Positions 1 through 5,484 of a stretch of DNA of 8,468 bases are shown one piece after another. This DNA comes from Calditrichota bacterium (GTDB lineage Bacteria > Calditrichota > Calditrichia > RBG-13-44-9). The first letter of the stretch is position 1. Each line of letters opens with the position of its first letter. The stretch is taken from positions 1 through 8,468 of the forward strand of contig JAFGSO010000134.1 of assembly GCA_016934605.1 (NCBI GenBank), read 5' to 3'. The notes under the pieces were generated by a model. That model made no database searches. It saw nothing but the letters and a program-made list of their open reading frames with translations, and was not told the origin of the DNA. The translations under genes were made by a program, and so were the position numbers.

Positions 1-207
1 ACTGACCTCAGCGGGAAGATCCGAACCGATTCCGATAACTATGCCGGACATGAAACGTTTCTGGAAGGGTACAATTACCTGAATTCCCGGATTCACTACA
101 GGTTTCAGCTCGGCGGGGATCCGGTAAGTAAATCCTTCTTCCGTAGGTATTGTCAGAATTACAGTTGCATACGTCGGCTTATTCATAACCGTCTCGCTGG
201 TTGCCAT
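1..207 (-). CDS. priA: Primosomal protein N' (replication restart helicase PriA), N-terminal fragment
   Basis: Only the first 69 codons are in the window; the reading frame is open at base 1. The visible part contains YATVILTIP, then EEGFTYRIPAEL, then a V-NPG-QVIVPFQKR-MSGIVIG pattern. This matches the 3'-DNA-binding domain that opens PriA, whose usual form is 'A-V-L-P...FTY-VP...G-RV-VPFG-R...GIV'. PriA recognises stalled or collapsed forks and reloads the replisome. The helicase and zinc-binding parts would lie outside the window. The coordinates use the first ATG (207), which has no Shine-Dalgarno sequence and directly abuts a TATATT box. A second in-frame ATG at 186 leaves a leader length more like that of E. 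coli PriA and may be the true start. It lies downstream of tRNA-Lys. Family call is fairly sure; the exact start is not. Confidence 0.82.
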   Translation of the reverse strand, partial: MATSETVMNKPTYATVILTIPTEEGFTYRIPAELKPVVNPGIQVIVPFQKRFMSGIVIGIGSDLPAEVS

Positions 208-235
208 AATATAGTACTCTGATTTTATCAAACAA
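208..235 (-). promoter_or_regulatory. Possible priA promoter
   Basis: On the minus strand a TTGTTT (230-235) and a TATATT (208-213) are separated by 16 bases. The -10 box touches the ATG at 207, so transcription would begin near 201. A message from this promoter could only use the ATG at 186. This is a pattern match only, and readthrough from tRNA-Lys is an alternative source of priA mRNA. Confidence 0.35.
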
Positions 236-298
236 AAATCGTTACAGAGAAATTTTGTGGGGGAGAATTTTCATCCCGGAATAATCCGGAAATGTGAG

Positions 299-371
299 TG
301 AGCCAGGGAGGAATCGAACCTCCGACCAACGGCTTAAAAGGCCGCTGCTCTACCGGCTGAGCTACTGGCCC
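299..371 (-). tRNA. tRNA-Lys (anticodon UUU)
   Basis: The 73-base minus-strand sequence folds into a full cloverleaf. The acceptor stem GGGCCAG pairs with CTGGCTC (one G-U pair). The D arm is bounded by GCTC and GAGC. The anticodon stem GCGGC/GCCGT carries the loop CTTTTAA, with anticodon TTT at the standard position. The T arm is GGAGG-TTCGATT-CCTCC. The discriminator base is A, and CCA is not encoded (the next bases are CTC), so a CCA-adding enzyme must finish this tRNA. It has its own near-consensus promoter, with the mature 5' end about 12 bases after the expected transcription start. Confidence 0.97.
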
Positions 372-389
372 GGTTAATAACGACTCAAA

Positions 390-418
390 AATATAGAAAA
401 AGCAGTCATGTCAGTCAA
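390..418 (-). promoter_or_regulatory. Promoter of tRNA-Lys
   Basis: On the minus strand TTGACT (413-418) and TATATT (390-395) are separated by exactly 17 bases. This is close to the housekeeping-sigma consensus and places the start of transcription about 12 bases before the tRNA. The -10 region continues as TATATTTTTG. That also contains TATTTTTG, which fits the Bacteroidetes-type TAnnTTTG box, so either consensus could apply. Confidence 0.75.
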
Positions 419-516
419 GTGAAAAAAGAGATAGTCCGGCCGCATCTATTCACATAATTTCAGATTTTACAGAAATTTCCGCAGGTAATTTTTACCCCCG
501 ACCGGCTTCGGATTTT

Positions 517-960
517 TTATTCTTTCACCACCCAGACTTTTATCTTCACTTCCACATCCGGATGCAGCTTGATGGGCACCGAGTAAATCCCCAGTGCTTT
601 AATGGGCTCATCCAGAACAATTTTTTTACGGTCGATATCGAATCCCTGTTTGTTGAGTCCCTCGGCAATATCCTGATTGGTTACCGATCCGAACATTTTA
701 TCACCTTCACCCACACTTACTGCCAGAGTCACCGACACATTTTCCATCTTTTTGGCGGTGATTTCTGCCTGCTTCTTCTGTTTATTCACCTGAACCTGTT
801 TCTGCCTCTGCTCTTCCTGGACCATTCGAACATAACCCGGCGTGGCAGGATAAGCGATCTTTTTCGGAATCAGATAATTCATCCCGTATCCGCGTTTCAC
901 TTCCACCTTATCGCCAGTTTTACCAAGCTGTTCGAAATCCTGACGAAGTATTATCTTCAT
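517..960 (-). CDS. rplI: 50S ribosomal protein L9
   Basis: At 147 residues this is the full usual length of L9. The N-terminal rRNA-binding domain opens with MKIILRQDFEQLGKTGD and the glycine-rich GYGMNYLIPKKIAYPAT (residues about 24-41). The long connecting helix is rich in Gln and Lys (about 45-75). The C-terminal domain carries the conserved GDKMFGSVTNQDIA segment. L9 binds domain V of 23S rRNA near the base of the L1 stalk and helps maintain reading-frame accuracy. The ATG at 960 has an AAAGGA ribosome site 8 bases upstream. It follows rpsR after 29 bases and ends the rpsF-rpsR-rplI operon. No convincing terminator is visible in the 145 bases before tRNA-Lys. Confidence 0.97.
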   Translation of the reverse strand: MKIILRQDFEQLGKTGDKVEVKRGYGMNYLIPKKIAYPATPGYVRMVQEEQRQKQVQVNKQKKQAEITAKKMENVSVTLAVSVGEGDKMFGSVTNQDIAEGLNKQGFDIDRKKIVLDEPIKALGIYSVPIKLHPDVEVKIKVWVVKE

Positions 961-989
961 AAATATATCCTTTTCTTTGCTTTTCTGAT

Positions 990-1214
990 TTATCGGGGAA
1001 TATCGGAAACAAACGGAATCAGGGCCAGATGTCTGGCACGTTTGATGGCATTTGCCAATTGTCTCTGATGCTGGTTGCAGTTTCCGGAAGTACGCCGTGG
1101 TACAATTTTCCCCTGTTCGGTAAGAAACCGCACCAGTCTCTTCTCATCACGAAAATCTATGTAAATATCCCCGCCTTCGCAAAAACGGCACATACGTTTT
1201 TTTCTTTGCAACAT
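990..1214 (-). CDS. rpsR: 30S ribosomal protein S18, zinc-binding (four-ligand) form
   Basis: The product is 74 residues and carries the S18 core: YIDFRDEKRLVRFL, then KIVPRRTSGN, then QRQLANAIKRARHLALIPF. S18 pairs with S6 on the platform of the 30S subunit. Cys9 and Cys12 (CRFC), Cys46 and His49 (GNCNQH) form the CxxC...CxxH set of the zinc-containing S18 variant. Many bacteria have lost these residues, so this looks like the metal-binding version. The ATG at 1214 has a GAGGAGA ribosome site 8 bases upstream, and the rpsF stop lies 21 bases before it. No ssb gene sits between rpsF and rpsR, unlike in Firmicutes and many Proteobacteria. Confidence 0.97.
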   Translation of the reverse strand: MLQRKKRMCRFCEGGDIYIDFRDEKRLVRFLTEQGKIVPRRTSGNCNQHQRQLANAIKRARHLALIPFVSDIPR

Positions 1215-1235
1215 ATCGTATTCTCCTCAATCGTT

Positions 1236-1862
1236 TTATGTACTACTCTTTTCTTCTTCGCCGGTTTCCCCGGATTCCGGTTCCTCAGGAGATTTTTCCG
1301 GTTCTTCCTCCACTCCTGATTCTTCCAGGGATTCTTCTTTTTTAACCTCCTGCTCAGTTTCATGTTCTGCTGATGGTGTTTCCGGAACTTTTTCCGTTTC
1401 TTCCTTTTCCGGGACTGTTTTTTCCTCTTCCGCGGTAACAGTTTCTGCTTTCTCTTCTGCAGGAGCTGTTTCAGGCTCTGCCACAGTCAGTTTATTGGCT
1501 AAAGCTTCCTCCTGCTCCTGTCTGGCAGCACGTTTACCGGCGTTTTTCTCACGTTGAATCAACTCCTTTTTGCTGACAATATAGGTGAGATACCGAAGAA
1601 CACGATCGTTCAGGCGGTATTCAGCTTCAATAATTTTGGGAATATTCAGACGGCTGTTGGCAGTGAATTCAATTTCAACATAAAAACCATGACTGTTATT
1701 CCTGACGGGATAAGCCAGCCGCTTTTTACCCCATCGATTAATTTTTCTGATAATTCCGCCATGGTCTTCAACCAGTTGCTGAATCCGGCTGGAGACGGTC
1801 TCCGCTTCGTCCGGATTAAGCGACGTATCGACAATAAAAATAGTACAATACAGATTTTCCAT
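1236..1862 (-). CDS. rpsF: 30S ribosomal protein S6 with a long acidic C-terminal extension
   Basis: Residues 1-98 are a normal S6 ferredoxin-like domain. It opens MENLYCTIFIVD, carries the signature WGKKRLAYPVRNNSHGFYVEIEF (residues 44-66) and ends with DRVLRYLTYIVSK. S6 forms a dimer with S18 on the 30S platform. After a basic stretch (about 99-116), residues about 118-208 are low-complexity and rich in Glu, Pro, Thr, Ala and Lys, with no predicted fold. S6 is usually 95-140 residues, so 208 is very long. E. coli S6 receives glutamates from RimK, but whether that applies here is unknown. The ATG at 1862 has a strong AAAGGAGG site 4 bases upstream. It is the first gene of rpsF-rpsR-rplI and is preceded by a structured leader. 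Confidence 0.96.
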   Translation of the reverse strand: MENLYCTIFIVDTSLNPDEAETVSSRIQQLVEDHGGIIRKINRWGKKRLAYPVRNNSHGFYVEIEFTANSRLNIPKIIEAEYRLNDRVLRYLTYIVSKKELIQREKNAGKRAARQEQEEALANKLTVAEPETAPAEEKAETVTAEEEKTVPEKEETEKVPETPSAEHETEQEVKKEESLEESGVEEEPEKSPEEPESGETGEEEKSST

Positions 1863-1885
1863 TAAGCCTCCTTTGGTCTTGCGAT

Positions 1886-1912
1886 CCCGCCTGTTGCAAC
1901 GGGCGGAACAGG
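1886..1912 (-). promoter_or_regulatory. Structured rpsF leader; candidate S6:S18 autoregulatory RNA
   Basis: The RNA sense strand can form two mutually exclusive stems. One is a 6-bp stem, CCUGUU (1907-1912) with AACAGG (1890-1895), whose 11-base loop contains CCG. The other is CCGCC (1902-1906) with GGCGG (1887-1891), continued inward by GUU/AAC around one C-A mismatch. The site ends 12 bases before the Shine-Dalgarno sequence. Many bacterial rpsF leaders hold an S6:S18-binding structure with a conserved CCG. The position and CCG fit, but the match to the known covariance model has not been tested. Confidence 0.45.
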
Positions 1913-1948
1913 ATTAATAATTTTTTTCCACCCCGTAAAAGGGGCCAA

Positions 1949-1954
1949 AATATA
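1949..1954 (-). promoter_or_regulatory. Possible -10 box of the rpsF operon
   Basis: A TATATT box, followed by TTGG, lies about 90 bases before the rpsF start in the hppA-rpsF gap. It is the same hexamer as in the tRNA-Lys promoter. No good -35 hexamer lies 16-18 bases upstream; the nearest, TTGCCG, is only 12 away. A 4-bp dyad (CCCC/GGGG, 1931-1944) would straddle the start site. The 131-base gap and lack of a ribosomal-gene promoter elsewhere make a promoter here likely, but this box is only a candidate. Confidence 0.35.
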
Positions 1955-1993
1955 ATAAAGAATCTACGGCAAATCTATGAATTTATTAATTTT

Positions 1994-4048
1994 TTACCCC
2001 ATCAGTGGTGCAATCACCAGAGAAATAACCGACATCAGCTTAATCAGGATATTCAGCGATGGCCCTGCGGTATCCTTGAACGGATCTCCCACGGTATCTC
2101 CTATCACTGCGGCTTTATGAGCGTCCGATCCTTTACCTCCATGGGCACCACTTTCGATATGTTTTTTCGCATTATCCCAGGCACCGCCTGCATTCGCCAT
2201 AAATACCGCCATGAGAACTCCGGTGACGGTTGTCCCGGCCAGGACACCACCCAGCATTTCCGGATTCCGCAAAATCAGACCAAAAAATACCGGTGTAAAG
2301 ACGGCCAGCAATCCGGGAGCGATCATACGCTTGATGGCAGCCGCAGTAGCGATATCCACACACCTGGCATAATCCGCTTTGGCTTTTCCTTCCAGGAGAC
2401 CTGGAATTTCACGGAACTGCCTGCGGACTTCTTCTATCATATCAAAGGCCGCCCGACCCACTGCTTTCATGGCAAACGAGGAAAATATAAACGGTAAAAC
2501 GCCGCCAATAAACAGGCCTGCCATGATGCTGGGATTATTAATATCCAGAATCAAATGATCTATTCCCATGGCAATAGCTACCGTTTCACGGTAGGCAGCA
2601 AACAGTGCCAGGGCGGTGAGTGCCGCCGAGCCAATGGCAAATCCTTTTCCGATAGCAGCAGTGGTGTTGCCTACCGCATCCAGCCGGTCGGTTCTTTCCC
2701 GCACTTCATGAGGAAGCTCTGCCATTTCGGCACATCCTCCGGCATTATCGGCAATCGGACCATAGGCATCAATCGCCAGCTGAATACCTGTGGTGGACAG
2801 CATTCCCAGGGCTGCAATAGCAATACCATATAGACCGGCAAAATAGTAGGAAACAATGATAGCAAGTGCAATGGTGATTACCGGGAAACCGGTAGAGGTA
2901 AGTCCGTTGGCCAATCCTTCGATGATATTTGTTGCTGCTCCTGTTTCACTGGCCTTGGCAATATTCCTTGCCGGCTTCCGCGATTCCGAGGTATAGTATT
3001 CAGTGAGCAGACCGATTATGATTCCGGCAATCAATCCCGCTATTGTTGCCAGATATAAATCGGTAGCACTGATCATCTTTCCGGACCAATCCAGGGTTTC
3101 CGGGACAAAATAGCCGATGATAAAGTAACTGAAGATGAGCATGAGGATCCCGGCAACTCCGATACCAATATTCAGAGCTGTTTGCGGATTTCCCCCTTCT
3201 TTTGTTCTAACAAAGAATGTTCCCACAATTGAGACCAGAATTCCAATACCGGCCAGAACCAGCGGCAGCATCACCAGATTGCCGAAACTGGAAGCGGCAG
3301 CAATCACCATGGCTCCGATGATAGAACCGACGTAGGATTCGAAAAGATCGGCACCCATGCCGGCCACATCACCCACATTATCTCCCACATTGTCTGCAAT
3401 AGTTGCCGGATTCCTGGGATCATCTTCCGGGATGCCTGCTTCCAATTTTCCGACAAGATCCGCACCTACATCAGCCGCCTTGGTAAAGATTCCGCCGCCG
3501 ACACGGGCGAACAGGGCAATAGAGGAAGCTCCCATGGCAAATCCGGACAGGAGTGTCATCACCCGCTGCAGGTCAGCACCCTCTTCCAATCCGCCGTAGA
3601 GAGTAAACAGAATAAAAAGTCCGAGAACACCCAGCCCGACAACACTCATTCCCATAACGGAACCGCCGTTAAATGCAACACGCAGGGCATTATTCAAACT
3701 GCTGCGGGCAGCCTGGGTTGTTCTGTTATTGGCTGCAGTGGCAACACGCATTCCAAAAAATCCGGCAAGGCCGCTGCAAATTGCACCCGCAATAAAGGAA
3801 ACCGCCACCAGGCTGGTATTCTGTGCGGCATTTCCGAGGGCCAGAAGAATGGCAACCGCAATCACAAAAACAACCAGTACTTTGTATTCCCGGGCAAGGA
3901 AAGCCATGGCACCCTCCCGTACTGCCAGACCAATCTGGATCATTTTCTCGTTTCCGGGATCCTGTCTGTTTATCCACCGCGATCGGTAAAAAGCAAAAAT
4001 CAGCGCCAGAAGTGAAGCAACTAAACTGAGCCATAAGAGCAATTCCAC
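1994..4048 (-). CDS. hppA: Membrane-bound ion-pumping pyrophosphatase, K+-dependent type (possibly Na+-pumping)
   Basis: The 684-residue polytopic membrane protein hydrolyses pyrophosphate and pumps H+ and/or Na+ across the cytoplasmic membrane. Conserved active-site segments are all present: DVGADLVGKLE (193-203), DNVGDNVGD (219-227), DAYGPIADNAGG (427-438), GGAWDNAKKHIESG (621-634) and GDTVGDPFKDTAGPS (650-664). The sequence GNTTAAIGKG (460-469) has Ala where K+-independent enzymes have Lys, so this should be K+-dependent. Glu237 in DLFESYVG sits where Thermotoga-type Na+-PPases have their gate Glu; plant H+-PPases have Gly there and Glu one helical turn later. The start is GTG at 4048, chosen for its GAGGAGG site 7 bases upstream and the N-terminal helix that follows. 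It begins 15 bases after pth, with its ribosome site at the end of pth. Confidence 0.97.
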   Translation of the reverse strand: MELLLWLSLVASLLALIFAFYRSRWINRQDPGNEKMIQIGLAVREGAMAFLAREYKVLVVFVIAVAILLALGNAAQNTSLVAVSFIAGAICSGLAGFFGMRVATAANNRTTQAARSSLNNALRVAFNGGSVMGMSVVGLGVLGLFILFTLYGGLEEGADLQRVMTLLSGFAMGASSIALFARVGGGIFTKAADVGADLVGKLEAGIPEDDPRNPATIADNVGDNVGDVAGMGADLFESYVGSIIGAMVIAAASSFGNLVMLPLVLAGIGILVSIVGTFFVRTKEGGNPQTALNIGIGVAGILMLIFSYFIIGYFVPETLDWSGKMISATDLYLATIAGLIAGIIIGLLTEYYTSESRKPARNIAKASETGAATNIIEGLANGLTSTGFPVITIALAIIVSYYFAGLYGIAIAALGMLSTTGIQLAIDAYGPIADNAGGCAEMAELPHEVRERTDRLDAVGNTTAAIGKGFAIGSAALTALALFAAYRETVAIAMGIDHLILDINNPSIMAGLFIGGVLPFIFSSFAMKAVGRAAFDMIEEVRRQFREIPGLLEGKAKADYARCVDIATAAAIKRMIAPGLLAVFTPVFFGLILRNPEMLGGVLAGTTVTGVLMAVFMANAGGAWDNAKKHIESGAHGGKGSDAHKAAVIGDTVGDPFKDTAGPSLNILIKLMSVISLVIAPLMG

Positions 4049-4055
4049 CAGTGAT

Positions 4056-4062
4056 CCTCCTC
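4056..4062 (-). promoter_or_regulatory. Ribosome binding site that fixes the GTG start of hppA
   Basis: GAGGAGG on the minus strand lies 7 bases before the GTG at 4048, immediately after the pth stop codon. No ATG is available at the start of the first membrane helix, so this site supports the GTG start and suggests the two genes are read from one message. Confidence 0.8.
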
Positions 4063-4063
4063 G

Positions 4064-4636
4064 TTAAGTTTCCAAAACGTTTCTGTTATATTTGCTCATG
4101 GTTAATTCAATTCCATTGGAAATGAAATATTCCAGAGCTTCAACTGCATACGTCAGAATAAAAGGGACATCCTTCTGTTCTTTTCTGCTGAAACGGGAAA
4201 GTACATAATCCGCCGCATCCGAAAAATGATTTCCAATCCCGATTCGCATTCTTGGAAAAGCATTTGTGCCCAGATGATCTATAATCGACTGCAATCCTTT
4301 CTGACCACCGGCACTTCCGGATTCACGCAGGCGAATGGTGCCGAATGGTAAATTAATATCATCTGAAACAACCAGTAAACGGGAAAAATCGGTGATCCCA
4401 GATTCTATCACCGCTTTTCTCACAGCATTCCCGCTTTCATTCATATAGGTTTGTGGTTTGACAAAACGAACCTTTTCAGATTCGAATTCAAAAGAAACCG
4501 CCCGATACATTTTCCCGGATTTTCGGAAAGCGAGTTTATGCTTTCTGCAAAACTGATCCAGAACCATAAAACCGATATTATGACGTGTTTCTTTATACTG
4601 CAGACCAGGATTTCCTAAACCAACGATTACAAGCAA
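4064..4636 (-). CDS. pth: Peptidyl-tRNA hydrolase
   Basis: At 190 residues this is the usual length for bacterial Pth, which frees tRNA from dropped-off peptidyl-tRNA. Visible motifs are GLGNPG (6-11), the TRHNIGF segment with catalytic His19, KPQTYMNESG (60-69) with substrate-binding Asn66, and SDDINLPFG with Asp92, equivalent to E. coli Asp93. The loop equivalent to E. coli GGHNG reads GGQKG, so the position of E. coli Asn114 holds Lys113. The start is TTG at 4636: an in-frame stop lies 7 codons upstream and GLGNPG begins only 6 residues in, so no other start is reasonable. The Shine-Dalgarno match is poor (CGGG). A terminator lies just upstream, and hppA follows after 15 bases. Confidence 0.95.
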   Translation of the reverse strand: MLVIVGLGNPGLQYKETRHNIGFMVLDQFCRKHKLAFRKSGKMYRAVSFEFESEKVRFVKPQTYMNESGNAVRKAVIESGITDFSRLLVVSDDINLPFGTIRLRESGSAGGQKGLQSIIDHLGTNAFPRMRIGIGNHFSDAADYVLSRFSRKEQKDVPFILTYAVEALEYFISNGIELTMSKYNRNVLET

Positions 4637-4665
4637 CGGGAGCCCGATACATTTTTAATTCGGAG

Positions 4666-4703
4666 AGAAAACAAAAAGAGGACCACCAGAACAGCGGTCC
4701 TCT
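4666..4703 (-). terminator. Intrinsic terminator after rplY
   Basis: On the minus strand AGAGGACCGC and GTGGTCCTCT form a 10-bp stem (one G-U pair) around a 7-base loop, 4677-4703. It is followed by TTTTTGTTTT. An A-rich run precedes the stem. It lies 9 bases after the rplY stop and 30 bases before pth. It has the form of a strong one-way terminator ending the operon that contains ispE, tRNA-Gln and rplY. Confidence 0.9.
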
Positions 4704-4712
4704 GAAAAAAAT

Positions 4713-5372
4713 CTAATCTTCCTCTTCTTCTTCCTTCTTGCGGGAGCGGACCAGCTCAGGTTCTTTCTGTTCTTCTTCAAGCAACAGTTCTTCGGCTTCC
4801 TCTTCCTCTTCCGCTTCCTGAACCAGTCTTGGATGGTCGACAAGAACGATTGTTTCATCAGAATCATCCAGAATCCGGATATTTTCGTAGCTCAGATCTT
4901 TAACCCGCAGTGAATCTCCGATCTGTAAACCGGAAATGTCCAGTTCAAGATGATCCGGAATATCTTTCGGTAAACATTCAACTTCCAGTTCACGAATGAC
5001 GAACTCCAGAATCCCTCCGGCCTTTATCCCGGCAGCCGTACCTTTGAGAGAAATCGGCACGGTGAGTGTCAGTTTTTCTCCAAGTTTAACACCCTGGAAA
5101 TCAGCATGAAGTACATAGCCCAGGACCGGATCCAGCTGAATATCCTTGATGACACACTGAAAATCCTCTTTTTTCCCGTCAACTTTCAGATTAAACAGAC
5201 CGTGTCCGTGGCTTAAGATGTTTTCAAATTCCTTTGTATTCAGAAGGAGATGAATATTTTCATCATGAGCCGAATAAAATTCAGCCGGAATCCAGCCGTC
5301 GTACCGATATTTCCGTGCGGCCCCCTTACCCGTCTTTTCACGGATTTTGGCTTCTAACTTTGTTTGTGACAT
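4713..5372 (-). CDS. rplY: 50S ribosomal protein L25, long CTC/TL5 form with acidic tail
   Basis: At 219 residues this is the long, two-domain form of L25, a 5S rRNA-binding protein of the large subunit (general stress protein Ctc in Bacillus). The N-terminal domain (about 1-92) includes KLEAKIREKTGKGAARKYR and the DIQLDPVLGYVLHADF segment. The C-terminal beta domain (about 98-180) contains VPISLKGTAAGIKAGGILE, LPKDIPDHLELDISGLQIGDSLRV and ETIVLVDHPR. Residues 184-219 form an acidic tail made largely of Glu, split by a basic RSRKK patch, which ends in EEEEED. The ATG at 5372 has an AAGGAG site 7 bases upstream. It follows tRNA-Gln by 34 bases and is followed by a strong terminator, so it probably ends the operon. 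Confidence 0.96.
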   Translation of the reverse strand: MSQTKLEAKIREKTGKGAARKYRYDGWIPAEFYSAHDENIHLLLNTKEFENILSHGHGLFNLKVDGKKEDFQCVIKDIQLDPVLGYVLHADFQGVKLGEKLTLTVPISLKGTAAGIKAGGILEFVIRELEVECLPKDIPDHLELDISGLQIGDSLRVKDLSYENIRILDDSDETIVLVDHPRLVQEAEEEEEAEELLLEEEQKEPELVRSRKKEEEEED

Positions 5373-5406
5373 AATTGCTCCTTACTCTGTTCTATTCATT
5401 CTGTTC

Positions 5407-5483
5407 TGGCTGGGGTGGGAGGATTCGAACCTCCGAATGCCGGGACCAAAACCCGGTGCCTTTGTCCACTTGGCTACACCCCA
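5407..5483 (-). tRNA. tRNA-Gln (anticodon UUG) with encoded CCA
   Basis: The minus strand forms a complete cloverleaf. The acceptor TGGGGTG pairs with CACCCCA. The anticodon stem CCGGG/CCCGG carries the loop TTTTGGT, with anticodon TTG. The T arm is GGAGG-TTCGAAT-CCTCC. The U1-A72 pair and G73 discriminator fit bacterial tRNA-Gln. The CCA end is encoded (5407-5409); without it the gene is 5410-5483. Its 5' end is one base after the ispE stop codon and rplY starts 34 bases downstream. No promoter is visible, so it is probably cut out of the ispE-rplY transcript by RNase P and 3' processing enzymes. Confidence 0.97.
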
Positions 5484-5484
5484 C

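Noticed and set aside
268..292. CCGGA/TCCGG hairpin after tRNA-Lys, considered as a terminator
   Set aside because: The stem is only 5 bp with no U-run after it on the minus strand, so it may be a chance dyad or part of the tRNA trailer.
495..518. CCGA/TCGG dyad followed by T-rich sequence on the plus strand next to the rplI stop
   Set aside because: The stem is only 4 bp, and the T-run lies on the plus-strand side, where no gene ends. It cannot serve as a terminator for rplI, which is read on the minus strand.
562..1068. 168-codon plus-strand open frame opposite rplI and rpsR
   Set aside because: It lies antisense to two certain ribosomal protein genes, has a Phe/Leu/His-rich composition typical of a shadow frame, and has no ribosome site or recognisable domain.
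1239..1515. Frameshift or sequencing error as the cause of the long S6 tail
   Set aside because: The frame is clean, the composition is a consistent Glu-Pro-Thr-Lys low-complexity tail, and the stop is correctly spaced before the rpsR ribosome site.
1554..1865. Plus-strand open frame opposite the S6 domain of rpsF
   Set aside because: Fully antisense to the conserved part of rpsF with no independent evidence of coding.
1931..1944. CCCC/GGGG dyad between hppA and rpsF, considered as the hppA terminator
   Set aside because: It has a 4-bp stem followed by an A-run rather than a U-run in the direction of transcription, and it straddles the likely transcription start of rpsF.
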